From Mortierella sp. BCC40632 (taxonomy: Eukaryota; Mortierellomycota; Mortierellomycetes; Mortierellales; Mortierellaceae), in the NCBI GenBank assembly GCA_011634665.1, contig WAEK01000010.1:616001-680000 (forward strand): 64,000 bases of DNA, written 5' to 3'. The position numbers were made by a program, and so were the translations under genes. The notes under the pieces were generated by a model. That model made no database searches. It was not told where the DNA came from and was given only the letters and a program-made list of their open reading frames with translations. Below, in pieces: positions 43,112-54,685 of the stretch (position 1 is its first letter; every line of letters begins with the position of its first letter).

Positions 43112-44254
43112 GACGTTTTTGGCGGACAGTAAAACAATCACATGCCAGAAGTTCAGACTTGGGGCTAAAAGTAAAAAAAATAAAAAAAAAGGGTGGCGCA
43201 TTGGTCAAGCACCTCTCTCTCTCTTCTTCATTAGTGACCTTTAGCATGGGCGCAGAAGTAACCATGCCATTCCCTCCACAACATCCTCCCTCTTCCGAAA
43301 CCATGTTGTTGTGAGCTGAATTGGTATTTTGTAGTAGCCTATAGTCGTCATTTGGGAGTCTGCATCCCCTTGGGCACGAAGATGAATGACGCGACAATGA
43401 CAATGACAATGACCATGGTCGAGATGGATAAATGAGAGAATCCATTAGGATATCGACCGGATTCCATTGGTTCTATTGGCTGTGAATCTGTGCTCATATG
43501 TGTCATTTATGCTCATGCTCATGCCCATGCCCATGCTCATGCTCAAAGTTCCGGTGGGCCTATGCACTCTCTTACATTCCTGCTTCGCCCACACGTGAGT
43601 GAGCCAAAGGAAGCGTTCCATGGCATATCTCTTCACAACCCCCTTGGCTTACCACATTCCAAGCCTGTGCACCACTAAGCCTATGCGCGTTGCTAGATTG
43701 CTAGATTGCTTGTTTGCTTGTTTTTTTTTTTTTTTTTTTTTTTTTTTCCTTTTCCTTTTCCTTTTTCTTTTTGTTCGCTTGTCCTAATCAGCATTCGATA
43801 TCTCTGGATGAAGGACTCTTGCTCCAAGAATGCATGTGTGTTCTGGCACTCCCGACTGATTGCTGCCATCTTCATTGCATGCCACCGCTGGACAGGGCAT
43901 CAATATGAAGAGGGATTTTGCTCATTACGCTTATCCACCCTATCCCTATCCCTATCCACCTTTTGCTAGAATGCACATATTTGACTGCTGAGCCATCAAA
44001 ATGGCTCCAACTCGGAAGCGAAGGTAGTTTACGATTGTGTTTTTTTTGTCCGCAGTTCAAGTCGTAGGGTAATGAGTAGCAGAGGGGCATGGAAAAAAAA
44101 AGAGCGTGGAAAATAGTGGGATATCCTTAACACAACTTTCATACATCTCGTACCAGGGACATGGAGGGGTTCACAATGAAGACAATGGCCAATGATTCTT
44201 TAGTAACAATTACACTATATAGCACACGAAACTTGGTATAGTTTGTTTCTAGCA
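43112..44254. other. Intergenic, no gene recognised
   Basis: Includes a hexamer repeat of GCTCAT and GCCCAT (43510-43545), a run of about 26 T (43721-43747) and short frames without domains. It lies between a plus-strand and a minus-strand 3' end, so it holds both 3' untranslated regions. Confidence 0.6.
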
Positions 44255-46572
44255 CTACTCTTTTAACTCTCGTTGATCTCTCCTGGATGTGCCTGCGCTT
44301 GCAACAGAGTAGGAGCGCTCGGATGACCTTGGTCGTCGACCAGATGCAGACCGCTTTCTCCTGGGTCGTTCTCCTTCTCCCTCTCGGTCTCTTCCTCTGG
44401 GTCTTTCACCATCCCTAGGTCTTTCGCCATCCCTTGGTCTTTCGCCATCCCTAGGTCTTTCTCTGTTTCTGTCCCTGCTTCTCTCTCTAGGTCTTTCCCT
44501 TTCCCCCCGATCAGATGAGGCTGTGAGCGAGGAGGTTGAACCCTGTCTTCGATGCCCTCTTCCTGAAGAGCCCTTGTCTGAATACACTCCCATCGAGGAA
44601 TCGCCTCGACGAACATTGAAATCCCTGACAGAGTCCTTGGTCAAATCTCTAGTCGAGCCCTTATCTGAATACATGGCCAAGCTCGATTCCGCACGACGGT
44701 AGCCAGCATCTTTTGTTGGTGTTGATCCCTTCTCCATAGACGAGGGCGAAAAATCTGCCCTTCGAAGACTTGGAGTCCGGACAGTACCATCCTTTTCTGT
44801 GTGCATGGCGAGGAGAGATTCCGCTCGTTGAATGCTGGGGTCCTTACTCTCAAAGTCGGTTCGACTCGATCGAGATCCACGACGGCTCCTGCGTCCTGGA
44901 AGCACATCAGGTGCCGGTGACCGCTTCGAACCCAGTTTCCAGCTTTCGTATGTTTGGATTTGTTGACGTCGACGACGGAACCAAAAGAAGACGCCGATGC
45001 CGATCACGGCGAGTCCTCCCAAGACACCGCCTGCAATTGCTCCTGCACTCGAACCACCACCACCGCTACCGTCTCCGCCGCCACCACCACCGCTACCACC
45101 GTTACTGCCACCCTTTCCGCCGCCCTTTGGAGGAGGAGGGATGACTACGGCCTTGAAGTTGTCGCTCCATGTCTTTGCTTCCAAGTCGAATACTAGAACA
45201 TCCTTTGAGTCAAAGACTTTGCTTGATGCATCGGCCCCTGTGAATAAGGGAGGAAGGGGTCACGGTAAACAAAGGTAAGGAAGAGGTTAGGTTTGTTGCG
45301 GAGGGCTGGAGGTCAAGGGGAGAAGAGGAGGAAGAGGAGGAAGAGGAAGAGGAAGAGGAAAAAGAAGAGGAGTGACTGAGGTGACTCGTTCTTACCGCCC
45401 CAAATGATGACAGCGCGCTTTGTTGCCGCACAGGCCATGTGTGATCTTGGGGTTGTCATTCCCAAGGTAGTCCAGGTGTTAGAGGCCAGATCGAAGGAGT
45501 AGAGGTTTCCTGAGCCTCTGCCTCCAAAGAGATAATACACATCCGAGTCGGGGTCTATTACGTTAATTGGCGGAAAGAAAGAGAGAGAGTGAGTGGGACT
45601 GAGATTGGGCTGGGTGCTTACTCTCTGTATTCTGTGCAACAAACGATTATTACCTTTGACAAAGCAGTGCCCCACTTGAATGTTTGGAATACCGTTGGAT
45701 GGCTGTTTAGAAAGGGAGAGGGAAAGAGAGGGAGGGAAGAGGGAGAAAGGAACTGTGGTGAGCACCGGCAACTAAAGCACCGAGGGCCATTGCAACAACA
45801 ACAACAGCAACAGCAACAACAACAGCCTTTTCTGGGCGCCTACCAAGGACTCCCAAATTTGCGTTCCGTTCGATCCGTTGTTGGTCATTTGCTGAACAAA
45901 CGCTCCTCTTGACACATCATTAAAAGTTGACAGGACCGTGTTGCGCGTATTTGACCAAGCAGCTGCATATCCAGGGGGAACGCCGAGGGTGGCCGCGGTG
46001 GTGGAGGAATTTGTAAGGGACGCCATAGTGAAGCCGTCACCAAGGTTGTACATTGTGCCGTTGGGCGAAAAGACCATCGTTGGTCCAGTGCCATAGGTCG
46101 AGTTGCCGAACTTTGGGTCAAAGACCGAGACAATGTTGTATTTGTCCCCTCCAAGAAAGTTGAAGTAGGTTGGCTTTGTGGGCGAGTTTTTGTCCCAGCC
46201 TTTGACAAAGAATGTGCCTGAGGTTGAGATGGCTCCTGTGAAACCCGCAATGGGGATGGTTGTGAATGAGATTCCCACAAAGGTGTCCCGCATGTTCTTC
46301 CACGCAGGCGAGCTGGCCTTCCAGTCCTTTGTGAGGTCGAGCATAAAGAACTCAAAGGACTGACCTTTGGGATCTAGCGACTCGGGGCTGTCGGTTCTAC
46401 CACCCTGGACAAAGAGGTGGGAGCTGTTGGATGCATAGGCCATCAGAACTACGGGGTCTGGTTTCCAGCCAGCAAGGAGCTGGGCGTTTGTGGTGGTGGG
46501 GAGGAGGAGGAGACTCGGTAGGACTGAGACCACCAGGGAGAGAATCCCTAGCGGTTGGTGCTCCAGCTTCAT
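44255..46572 (-). CDS. Kelch-type single-pass membrane protein
   Basis: Four exons: 46572-45844, 45702-45654, 45554-45396, 45237-44255; 639 residues. A signal peptide (about 1-30, ending near 'TTTNAQ') leads into a beta-propeller ectodomain with kelch-like units ('HLFVQGGRTD', 'VYYLFGGRGSGNLYSFDLAS', 'AVIIWGG'), N-glycosylation sequons, a Gly/Ser-rich stalk and one transmembrane helix (about 377-399, 'AGGVLGGLAVIGIGVFFWF') with a stop-transfer Arg cluster. The cytoplasmic tail has four variants of an 'RRAESSLAMYSDKGS' unit and a run of 'ERPRDG' repeats ending in an Arg/Ser-rich tail. A surface receptor or adhesion protein is likely; ligand unknown. Exon 2 is only 49 nt. Intron 1 includes a CAA/CAG trinucleotide tract. 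Confidence 0.87.
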
Positions 46573-47683
46573 TCTCTTTCTGAGGACAAGGTGTAAGTGG
46601 GGAGGAGCGGTGGAAGAGTGGGAGTAAGGGGGCCGAGTCGAGTCGAGCCGAGCGAGCGGGTGAGAGGAGTAGAGAGAGAGAGAGAGAGAGACAAAGAGGA
46701 AGAGAGACGAGAAAGAAAGAGAGAAAAAAGAGCAAGGAAGAGAAAGAGAGAGAGAGAGACGAGAAGGGCGGAAGAAAGGGAGGAATGAAAGAGCACACAG
46801 GTGCGCAAGAGAGCAGGTTTGGCCTCCCCTGGCTGGCTACTGTCGACAGAGTTCAAAGCCGATGTTGCACGAGAACTCTCAGGTACTCGGTCGAGATATG
46901 AGAAAGCGGAGAGGAACGAGAAGGAAAAAAAGAGAGAGAGGAGAAAAGAGAGCACCAAGGAAGAATGGATGCGCGCAAGATGAACATGGAAATGGAGATG
47001 ATGAAAGATGGACAATTGCATCGACACCCCTGTTTGTGCCCAAAAGGAGGAGAAGGAGAGACGAGCAGGAGACATCCAACTCCCGTCTCCCTGGCGGACA
47101 CAAACAGAAGAGTGCATGGAGCATCTCGGCCGACAACACATCCACACACACACAAACATACACACACGCACACACACACACACCACGGCGATTTATTTCG
47201 AACTGAGCAACAGCTGAGCAAAGCGCTCCTCCTGAGGGAAACAGAGCTGGGCACCTCCCTCTCTCTCCTTCCTCCCCCCCCCCCAAAGCGGCTTTAGCTG
47301 GGGCACTAGCCACTGCAGGGACATTAGATCGATATGCACTTGGCGGAAGTTTGTACCAGGCTCATTATCACCAGGCCATATGCATCCTACTGTCCGCTCA
47401 TACATCCGCAGGCATGAACTCTACACACACAAATATATCATCCACCCCTTCTTCCCAGCACCACAACCGCCACATTGTTGTAGCACCTCTGTTAATTGCA
47501 ATCGAACCATGTGGACCGGAGGAAAGGAACGAGGATGAATGATAACAGGATAGCAAAGCAGAGGTCAGTGCCTTTCACAATGACGACTGGCACAAAAAAA
47601 AAAAAAAAGGGTCAGCAAGCGATCTCGACATGGCCAAGCTAGGGACCTAAAAGTGTCTGATTTTTATTTATTGCCATCTACTT
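46573..47683. other. Intergenic, GA-rich and CA microsatellite
   Basis: GA-rich on the plus strand (46660-46960), the leader side of the kelch gene. A CA microsatellite with variants lies at 47143-47184. No gene is supported. Confidence 0.6.
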
Positions 47684-50600
47684 TTAGAGCACCGAGCGAG
47701 GGAGTGGAATGTTGACAGTGAGGGCGTCCCTGACAGCATTGATTTGTTCCATGGTCATGTCCAACTCGTTCATCAAAAAGTCGTGAACTGTTCCATACTT
47801 TTCGTGGAACTGTTCGAAGAACCTGAACAAATACTCTTCGCTTTTTTTTTTTTTTTTCAGAAGAGGAAAAAGAGAGAAAGAGAACGAGAAAGAGAAAAGA
47901 GAGGGAAAGGAGCGAGAAAAAAAAAAAAGCACGGGTCAAAATCAATTCATTTGGTCGCTAAAACATGATGGCATGGACCCTGTCGCACTAGGGAGGAGGA
48001 GGATGTGCCAAACAAAGCAGAGCAGACTTACTTTGTCGAGAGCACTCCTCGCACTTGAGATTCAGTGCCACCGATGGCGGCCTTCAAAAATTCGACATCC
48101 TCTTCCTTGACTATTCAAGTAGCAAATATTAAAGGTTAATACAACGAGTCAGTCAGTATTCTAGGAGACTATTCACGCGAAAAAAAAAAAGTGGTGGTAC
48201 GACTATCAATGGTACTAGCAGAGCACTCGAATAGACGTACTGGCCATGCATCGACGTGTCAACTCGTATTCCCACGCAATCTCCTCTTCTTCAACACCAC
48301 ATATCATCTGCAGCAGTGCACAGACAATACCCGTCCTATCCTTGCCAGCTGTACAATGGACCAAGAATGGGGTCCGCTTATTCACAATATGGTCAAGGAT
48401 AGGTGGCAAGTACTGTCGGATGCTGGGTAGCATCGACATGTAAGCCTGTGCAAAGCCCTCGGTTCCACCGAGATACATCGTGAACCGCGCAGCAATCTGG
48501 GCTGGGGAGTAGTCGACATCACGAAAGACTGGGATATGGTGACGCTTGACATATTCAGTGTCCTCCCTAGCGTGGTGGGAAGGACGTAGTAGAGCAAAGA
48601 GGATTCGCCCGGTCGTCATTAGTAAGAAGGGTAGTTTTAGCTCATTGGCAAATGTCAGATATTGAGAACAGGAACAAAAACAACAAAGCCTTATAGAATA
48701 TCACATACATTAAGCCTCGGCGCTCTACCTCGGGGGTTGAGCGTAGATCATACACGTCGGTAATGTTGAGGGACTGGAGGACCTTGTAGCCCTCAGGAGT
48801 TGGCTTGGAAATACTGTAGTATTCGTGGATTCATGTAGAGTTAGGCAGGCGTTGCACAGTGAAAATGAACACGGTACACCATGAATCATAAAAGTAGACT
48901 CTGTCTCTGATAAGCAACAGGAAAGCGAGAAGGGAGGAAAAAAAGAAAAAGAAAAAAGAATGGCCTTATCAACTTACTCTGCACTGCGGTAAATAATTCC
49001 GGGTCGAAGATACCTGGCCGTACCATCCGACTTGGAAGGGATCCAAACGTCACCAACAGTTCTAAAGTTCAGGACTCCTCCTACGGCATGAACCCAAGTC
49101 CTCCAGTTAGGCAGAACGCGTCGCGACCACTCGGCCTTGCGTCCTTCAAATGAAAAATAGTCGGTCACAGCCTTGCAGACTTGGGGAATGTGTTGTTTGT
49201 AGTTGTGGTCAGCACCGCGGATGATTCGAAGGGCAGTTCTAGCATGAGAGAGATGGCCTTGCAATTCTGCAATATCCTTAATAGGGACAATCTATCAACA
49301 GTAAGGTGAGCAGAATGCAAGTCAGCAGGAAGAACAGCCAAAAATTGGAGATTATTGGCTCATAGTTTGCTTTTGAGTCTGACCCACAACTTACATCGTC
49401 CTCAGAGCCGTGGCAGAGCAAGACGTTGGTCAAGGCTGGGATATGTACAACTATTCAGGCAATACGTTAATGGGATGAGTCATTCTATTTAGTCTTCTCA
49501 AGGATCGTGGGGGAGGGGGGGTTTGGAATGCGGATCAAATCAAGGGAACAATGGGTGCCTGAAAACACTGTCCTTTACCATTAGTGGTATCAAAGTGAAC
49601 AAAATCGTCAAAGTGTTCTTTCGTGACTCGGAGGGTTACGTCCTTTCCAAGGGTTCGGGCCGACCAGTCAAAGTGTCCCTAAAAACAGAACCCGGCAATG
49701 ATCAGAGTTGGTCAGCATTCAAGCGGAGGCTAGTGTAAAATTTAGTTCCGAGGCTCGGCATCTTGCTATTGACAGGGCAAACTTTCAAAGTGAGCTCTTG
49801 ACTTGCCTGTTCTTCCAGGAGCGTCAACTTTTCTGGACCAAACTTGCGTCTAACATCAGACATCTCGAAGCGCGCACTGATACTGACGATGTACGGGATC
49901 AGGGGCTCGTGACCTTGCGTCGCAGCAAAGTTCAGGGACGAGATTGCTCCTAAAATGTCATCATTTCATCCCCCGAGCCATGAGGAGCATCGCTGTCAGC
50001 CGAAAAAAAAAATGGACACCAGGAAACACAATATCCCCACATTCTGCATATCACTCTACTCTTCCTACTCCTAGGGAGCGTGTTGTTACCTCGCGAATGG
50101 CCGATTAGCGCGTAGATGTAGTAGCCTTGCTTCTCAAAATGATCAAGAACTACCTTGAGATCCGCAATGTCATCTCCCCAGTTGGAGAACCCAATCTCGC
50201 CTTCACTTTCGCCGTTTCCTCTAGAAAAATTAGAGAGAGAAAGAGAGAGAGAAAGAGGATGAGTCTTGAGAATAAGTTCCCTGAGACCACAGAGAGATAG
50301 ATAGGGCAAAAAGTGACACCAGGTCTGTGGGCTAATCTCTCTTTATGCGCTGGCCTGATCAGTTGTTGCTTACCTGAAATCGAACCGAAACGTGTCCATG
50401 AAAGGGGCCAGTGCGTCGGCCAGCGTCGGTTGGAAGAGATAGTTCTTATGTCCTTTTTGCGCAAGACAAAAAAAAAAAAAAAAGAGAGACGACGACGACG
50501 ACAAGGACGATGACGAAGCGTCATACTGTTAGATCAAGAGGGGAAAAGAGGCATGCAGGTTCATGCCATGCCAATAGCGGGTAGAACAGAGGTCTAGGAT

Positions 50601-50803
50601 AGAGTGCTGTGCACATGGGAGAAGGAATGTGTCGTACCGAGCGTGCCGTGACAGATGATACCAAGTCGGCGGGTAGGGTGGTTGGTAGACTGGAGGATGC
50701 CCGTAAGACGGATAGAGGTTCCAGGCACAGGAATGAGGACCTTTGTTTGCGACCCGACGGTGGTGGATGGAGCGGCATTGGGCTGGCTCTTTAGGTCGGA
50801 CAT
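47684..50803 (-). CDS. Alpha/beta hydrolase-tyrosine phosphatase fusion
   Basis: Eleven exons: 50803-50638, 50452-50374, 50220-50090, 49949-49807, 49678-49579, 49450-49395, 49291-48978, 48813-48709, 48566-48241, 48110-48032, 47840-47684; phases close and give 551 residues. The N-terminal half is a serine hydrolase with 'ICHGTLG' (oxyanion), the nucleophile elbow 'GHSRGAI' (about 122-128), the acid region 'CHGSEDD' (about 219-225) and His in 'GADHNY' (about 254). The C-terminal half is a Y_phosphatase3-type phosphatase: 'GVLNFRTVGD', 'VYDLRSTPEVERRG' and the signature 'HCTAGKDRTG' (435-444, C-x5-R). Both active sites look complete. Intron 4 has a GC donor. Divergent with the F-box gene. Substrate unknown; coupling of the two activities is inference. 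Confidence 0.88.
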
Positions 50804-51300
50804 TATTTTAGAAGGGACTCTTGGAAGTAGAGCGATGGCGAGGATAGAGTGGAGGAGGTGGCGGTAGATGAAAGAGAGAAGAAGAAGAGAAAAAAAGAAA
50901 GGAATGTGAATGGAGAAGTAGAAGTAGAAGAAGAATGAGAGAGAGAGAGAGTGAGAGTGAGAGAGTGAGTGACACGGCAGAATTGTTCTCCAGCCAGAAG
51001 AAGACAGGTAAGCACTTCGGGCCAACGACAGACGAAGCCGAGGCGGGGAGGTGAACAGCAGTCCTCCCAAAACTTCGCTTCGCTTGCTTTGCTTTGCCTG
51101 ACACAAAGTTTTTTTTTATTTTTTTTCTCTTTTCTCCTTCTTGCTGCATTGCTTCTTTCTCAGCCCATCCACAGACGATTCTCTCTTCCACTCCCTCAGC
51201 CTCGACATCCCCTTCAAGACAGCACACTGCTGCCATCATCGTCGAGACCCTGAACAGAGACCACTGGATTCCGACGGCTCAGCGAGAACAGGAACATGCC
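50804..51300. promoter_or_regulatory. Divergent promoter region, 497 bp
   Basis: Separates the start codons of the hydrolase-phosphatase gene and the F-box gene. GA-rich on the plus strand next to the hydrolase, CT-rich before the F-box start. The two genes are likely to share promoter sequence; no specific site is claimed. Confidence 0.6.
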
Positions 51301-53289
51301 ATGCCTCTGTCCGTGCCGGAGGAGTGTCTCTGGCTGATCGTCGACAACCTGCGCCATGACCGAGCCACGCTCCATTCTTTGCTACTCGTGAACTCGACCA
51401 TGTTCCGCATCGCTGCTACCTTCCTTTACGCCAGTCCTTTCCGACTTTTACAGGAAGAACCCAATTGGAACTGGTCTCCAGTAGATCTGAGCAAGCGATG
51501 CGAGGCCCTGCTGCACCTTCTTCTCCACTCTTCTGCTCTTTTGCCTCAGGACGTCAAGACCACCAATCCAGAGTATGATATGGTCGTGGCAAAAACAACA
51601 GCCTCAAAGGGAGCGACAAGCACCACAGATGAGCAGATTGACGCTGTAGTCCCGCTTCTCCCTCGATATGGCCCCGAAGTCAGTCTTTTGCCGTCACCTT
51701 CGACAGTCGACTATTTGGCCTACTACACAGAGATGCACCATGACCCAGTGCTTCATGGGTGCTTCATGGCTCTCTTCCCATCGATTCCAAATAGCTACAA
51801 TGCGGATGTTGTATGGTTTCGATCCATGGTCGAGTTCCGTAACCGGATTGAGAATGCAATGCTCCGACGTTTGGCGCCACAGCTTACTTCACTCACTATT
51901 GCCTTGCCCATGCAGGTGCCAAGGCCTCAATTGCCATTCATGTCCAACCTTAGGCGAATTGAAGTCTTGGGAACAGCCTATGGTCTCTTAACAGACAGAG
52001 AGTTGGTAGATTTAGGAAAGGACATGATCATATCTGGCCGCTCTCCAGGACTTACCCCGCGAATGGTCGTAACCCGCCTGGATCGGCTGTTAACCTTTAT
52101 CTTGGACCATCAACGCTTGTACGGGACACTAAAGGAACTCAAAATCGAAGACAAGCCTGTGCTGCTTCCAGGGAGAATAGACAGGCGATTGGTTGAACTC
52201 ATCGAGGCAATGGGCGACGGGCTAGAACACCTGGATGTCCAACATTGGCCAGAGGCAGTGCTGTATATGGACAAGATCCCAACAAAAAATCTAAAGTGTT
52301 TGTTATTGCACCGAGAGAAGGAGCCTGCACCGTTTTTCTCCGAGAGCAAATCAATGGCTGGGTTCTTGAGCCATTGCCCAAAACTTCAGGAGCTTCGACT
52401 CTACACCAGTGAGGTGGACTTGCTGGAGGCATGGAGAGACGATCAACGGACTAAAAAGCCGGCACCACCCAGCATACTATGGAATCGTTCATTCCAAGGA
52501 ACGAAGCCTCAACAAGACTTTGAACACACATCAGTAGAGAGGACAAAGTTGAAAAGACTCGAAATTGAGGGGCTAGCAGAAAAGGTCATTACGGTTACGA
52601 ATGAAGCAGTAGAACTGTTTTCTCAGGATCTGGAAGCAATCACAGTTCGTTCATGGTTCAATGGAACACTAACAAGAGTCCCGTTGTCGTGGACTGGGAT
52701 AGACAGACTAGAGCGATTGGTGTCGCTCAATCTAGAAGGCGAGGTTGCGTGGACATTTGATTTTGCTTCGTTACAAAAATGTCCTCGCCTCTGCAGTGTC
52801 CATCTCGCCTTCACAGCCCCGATGCCGAGCCGTTCTCAGAAAAAGCAGCCTGTAATTTCTATGCTGACCCAGGTATCGACACTAAAAGAGTTGGTATTAG
52901 TAGGCAAGTGGGAGACTCTCAACAACCGGGGATGGCCACGGGTCATTCGAGAGTTGTATCAGCTGGAGCGTTTGGATCTACAAAAGTGTGAAGGCATCAC
53001 TGCGGAGCAGGTGGTCGAGCTTGTCCAGGATGTTTTTAGCTCGAGCGAGCGATGGAGACTCGAGCGGCGAGAAGGGGTCAAAGCAAAGGGATATTCAGAG
53101 TTCTGGGAGGAGAATTTCTATGGTCTTTGTCGGCTCGACTGGGTGATCGTTGGCAAGAGCCTGAAAGATGCTATTGAGCGGCTTTGGGAAGGATATGGAC
53201 GACGACTGGAAGAAGACCCCCGACCAAGTCCACCATCATTGACAAGATCGTTCCGTCGCGTCCGGTTCGGTTATGTATGGTCCAAGTAG
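51301..53289 (+). CDS. F-box protein with leucine-rich region
   Basis: Single exon, 662 residues. The frame is open from 51094, but the first in-frame ATG that begins the conserved part is 51301; the upstream part is Ser/Phe-rich leader. An F-box-like segment is at residues 3-45 ('PEECLWLIVDNLRHDRATLH', then 'LLLVNSTMFRIAATFLYASP'). The rest has irregular leucine-rich units (for example 'RLERLVSLNLEGEV', 'STLKELVLVGKWE', 'LYQLERLDLQKCEGI'). F-box proteins are substrate adaptors of SCF ubiquitin ligases. Substrate unknown. Confidence 0.85.
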   Translation: MPLSVPEECLWLIVDNLRHDRATLHSLLLVNSTMFRIAATFLYASPFRLLQEEPNWNWSPVDLSKRCEALLHLLLHSSALLPQDVKTTNPEYDMVVAKTTASKGATSTTDEQIDAVVPLLPRYGPEVSLLPSPSTVDYLAYYTEMHHDPVLHGCFMALFPSIPNSYNADVVWFRSMVEFRNRIENAMLRRLAPQLTSLTIALPMQVPRPQLPFMSNLRRIEVLGTAYGLLTDRELVDLGKDMIISGRSPGLTPRMVVTRLDRLLTFILDHQRLYGTLKELKIEDKPVLLPGRIDRRLVELIEAMGDGLEHLDVQHWPEAVLYMDKIPTKNLKCLLLHREKEPAPFFSESKSMAGFLSHCPKLQELRLYTSEVDLLEAWRDDQRTKKPAPPSILWNRSFQGTKPQQDFEHTSVERTKLKRLEIEGLAEKVITVTNEAVELFSQDLEAITVRSWFNGTLTRVPLSWTGIDRLERLVSLNLEGEVAWTFDFASLQKCPRLCSVHLAFTAPMPSRSQKKQPVISMLTQVSTLKELVLVGKWETLNNRGWPRVIRELYQLERLDLQKCEGITAEQVVELVQDVFSSSERWRLERREGVKAKGYSEFWEENFYGLCRLDWVIVGKSLKDAIERLWEGYGRRLEEDPRPSPPSLTRSFRRVRFGYVWSK

Positions 53290-54685
53290 TAGCAGGAATG
53301 GGACAGCAGATTATTGCAGGGATGGAACAGCAAGCCTCTGTGACATCAAGCGCCTATTTTGGGCAACTGGGAGAGAGCATGGGACCCTTTCCCCCAGCTG
53401 CGGCACCTTTGGAGCAGTAGTTCACATGACTGTATTCAGTTCAATTCAATGACGGAATAAAGAGCTCAGAGCAAGCAGTCCGCGACAGCATCACGTCCAC
53501 GACCAGGAGGGAGAGCCCCTCTGGCCCAACATACCTCTCTCATACTCACTCACTCACTCACTCTCTGCCAGTGCGTACACGTTGGGTTGGCAGCGAGGAC
53601 TCTTTGCGGAATCCACTGCCCATCATCATCATTTGATGCATCCATTCATCCATTCATTCTCATCTTGTTTCTTCATCATCTACTCTTTTTTTATATCTCT
53701 TGTCCACTTTTCTAGCTCATTTATATTTTCTCTCTCTCTCTCCACTCTAGCAACTCTCCACTCTCTTTCTCTCTATTTTTTTTTTTTTTTTTTCTCTCTC
53801 TTTCTTCTCTCTCTTCTCTCACTCTCTCTCTTTCGTCTCTCTCTTTCTTCTCTCTCTTCATATCTCTCACACACGCACACCTCCTCTCTTCTCTCTCTCA
53901 CCCTTCGTTGCCGGTCTCTCTCGCGGCGCTCTAAAATCCTTGATTTTGCGCTTCTCCTTTGACTTCGTCTTGTCTTCTTCAACACTTGTCCACTCTACTT
54001 TGTGTCCTCCTTGCTATAAACCTCTCTCTGCGCCCGTACCCTCCTTCGACCACTACCAACCCATCTGTTCTTTGACTGTTATAGTCAGGTCCGCCTGGTC
54101 CGAGACAGCCCAAGAGCCTCTCGAGCCTTTCACTTCTTCTTGTCCTCTCTTCTTGTCCCACTCGCTCCACCCCCACACATACACGCGCCCACTTGCTGGT
54201 ATTCGCCCCGTGGTCCGCGCCCTGTGCTCTTTTTTAGTCGTTTCATTCCCGCCTGCTTTCATATTCGTTCTCCTCTCCACTCTACTCCACTCTTCTTCTC
54301 TCTTCCACTCACTCACTCGCTCGCTCACTCACCCACTTGCTCGCCTTTTTTCTCTTTCACTCTCCCATTCTATTCTTTTCTCTCTTCCTCTCTGCTCTGT
54401 TCTGCTCGCTTCGCTTTGTCGCCACCGTTTGTCCATCTACCCGTCCGAATCATCTGTGACTCATCTTTGATCGGGCTCTGTCCATCGACGTTGCCAGCTC
54501 GGGCCCCGTCTCCCGTTCTCCTTCACCCGCTTGCTTGACTCTGGCACTCTTGCAGCCTGCGGCCTGTGCGCATCAGGAACAGGAACAATAACTAATTCCG
54601 TGTTTCGTCCCATTAACGACATTTCCAGCAGTTCCCTCCCCTTCTCCGCTCCCCGCTCTCCCCTACATCCAAGGAGGATTGACTC
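53290..54685. other. Pyrimidine-rich intergenic region
   Basis: Long CT tracts (53730-53920, 54100-54420) with a T run at 53777-53793. It lies upstream of the BCAS3-type gene, whose leader it probably includes. Open frames are Ser/Leu low complexity and are not credible. Confidence 0.6.

Noticed and set aside
48241..48619. Start of the phosphatase exon at the ATG-containing frame near 48606
   Set aside because: The in-frame AG at 48567-48568 fits the phase from the preceding exon and keeps the conserved VERRG-LM-EDTEYV continuity.
53582..54538. Serine/leucine-rich open frames between the F-box and BCAS3 genes
   Set aside because: They are translations of CT microsatellites.
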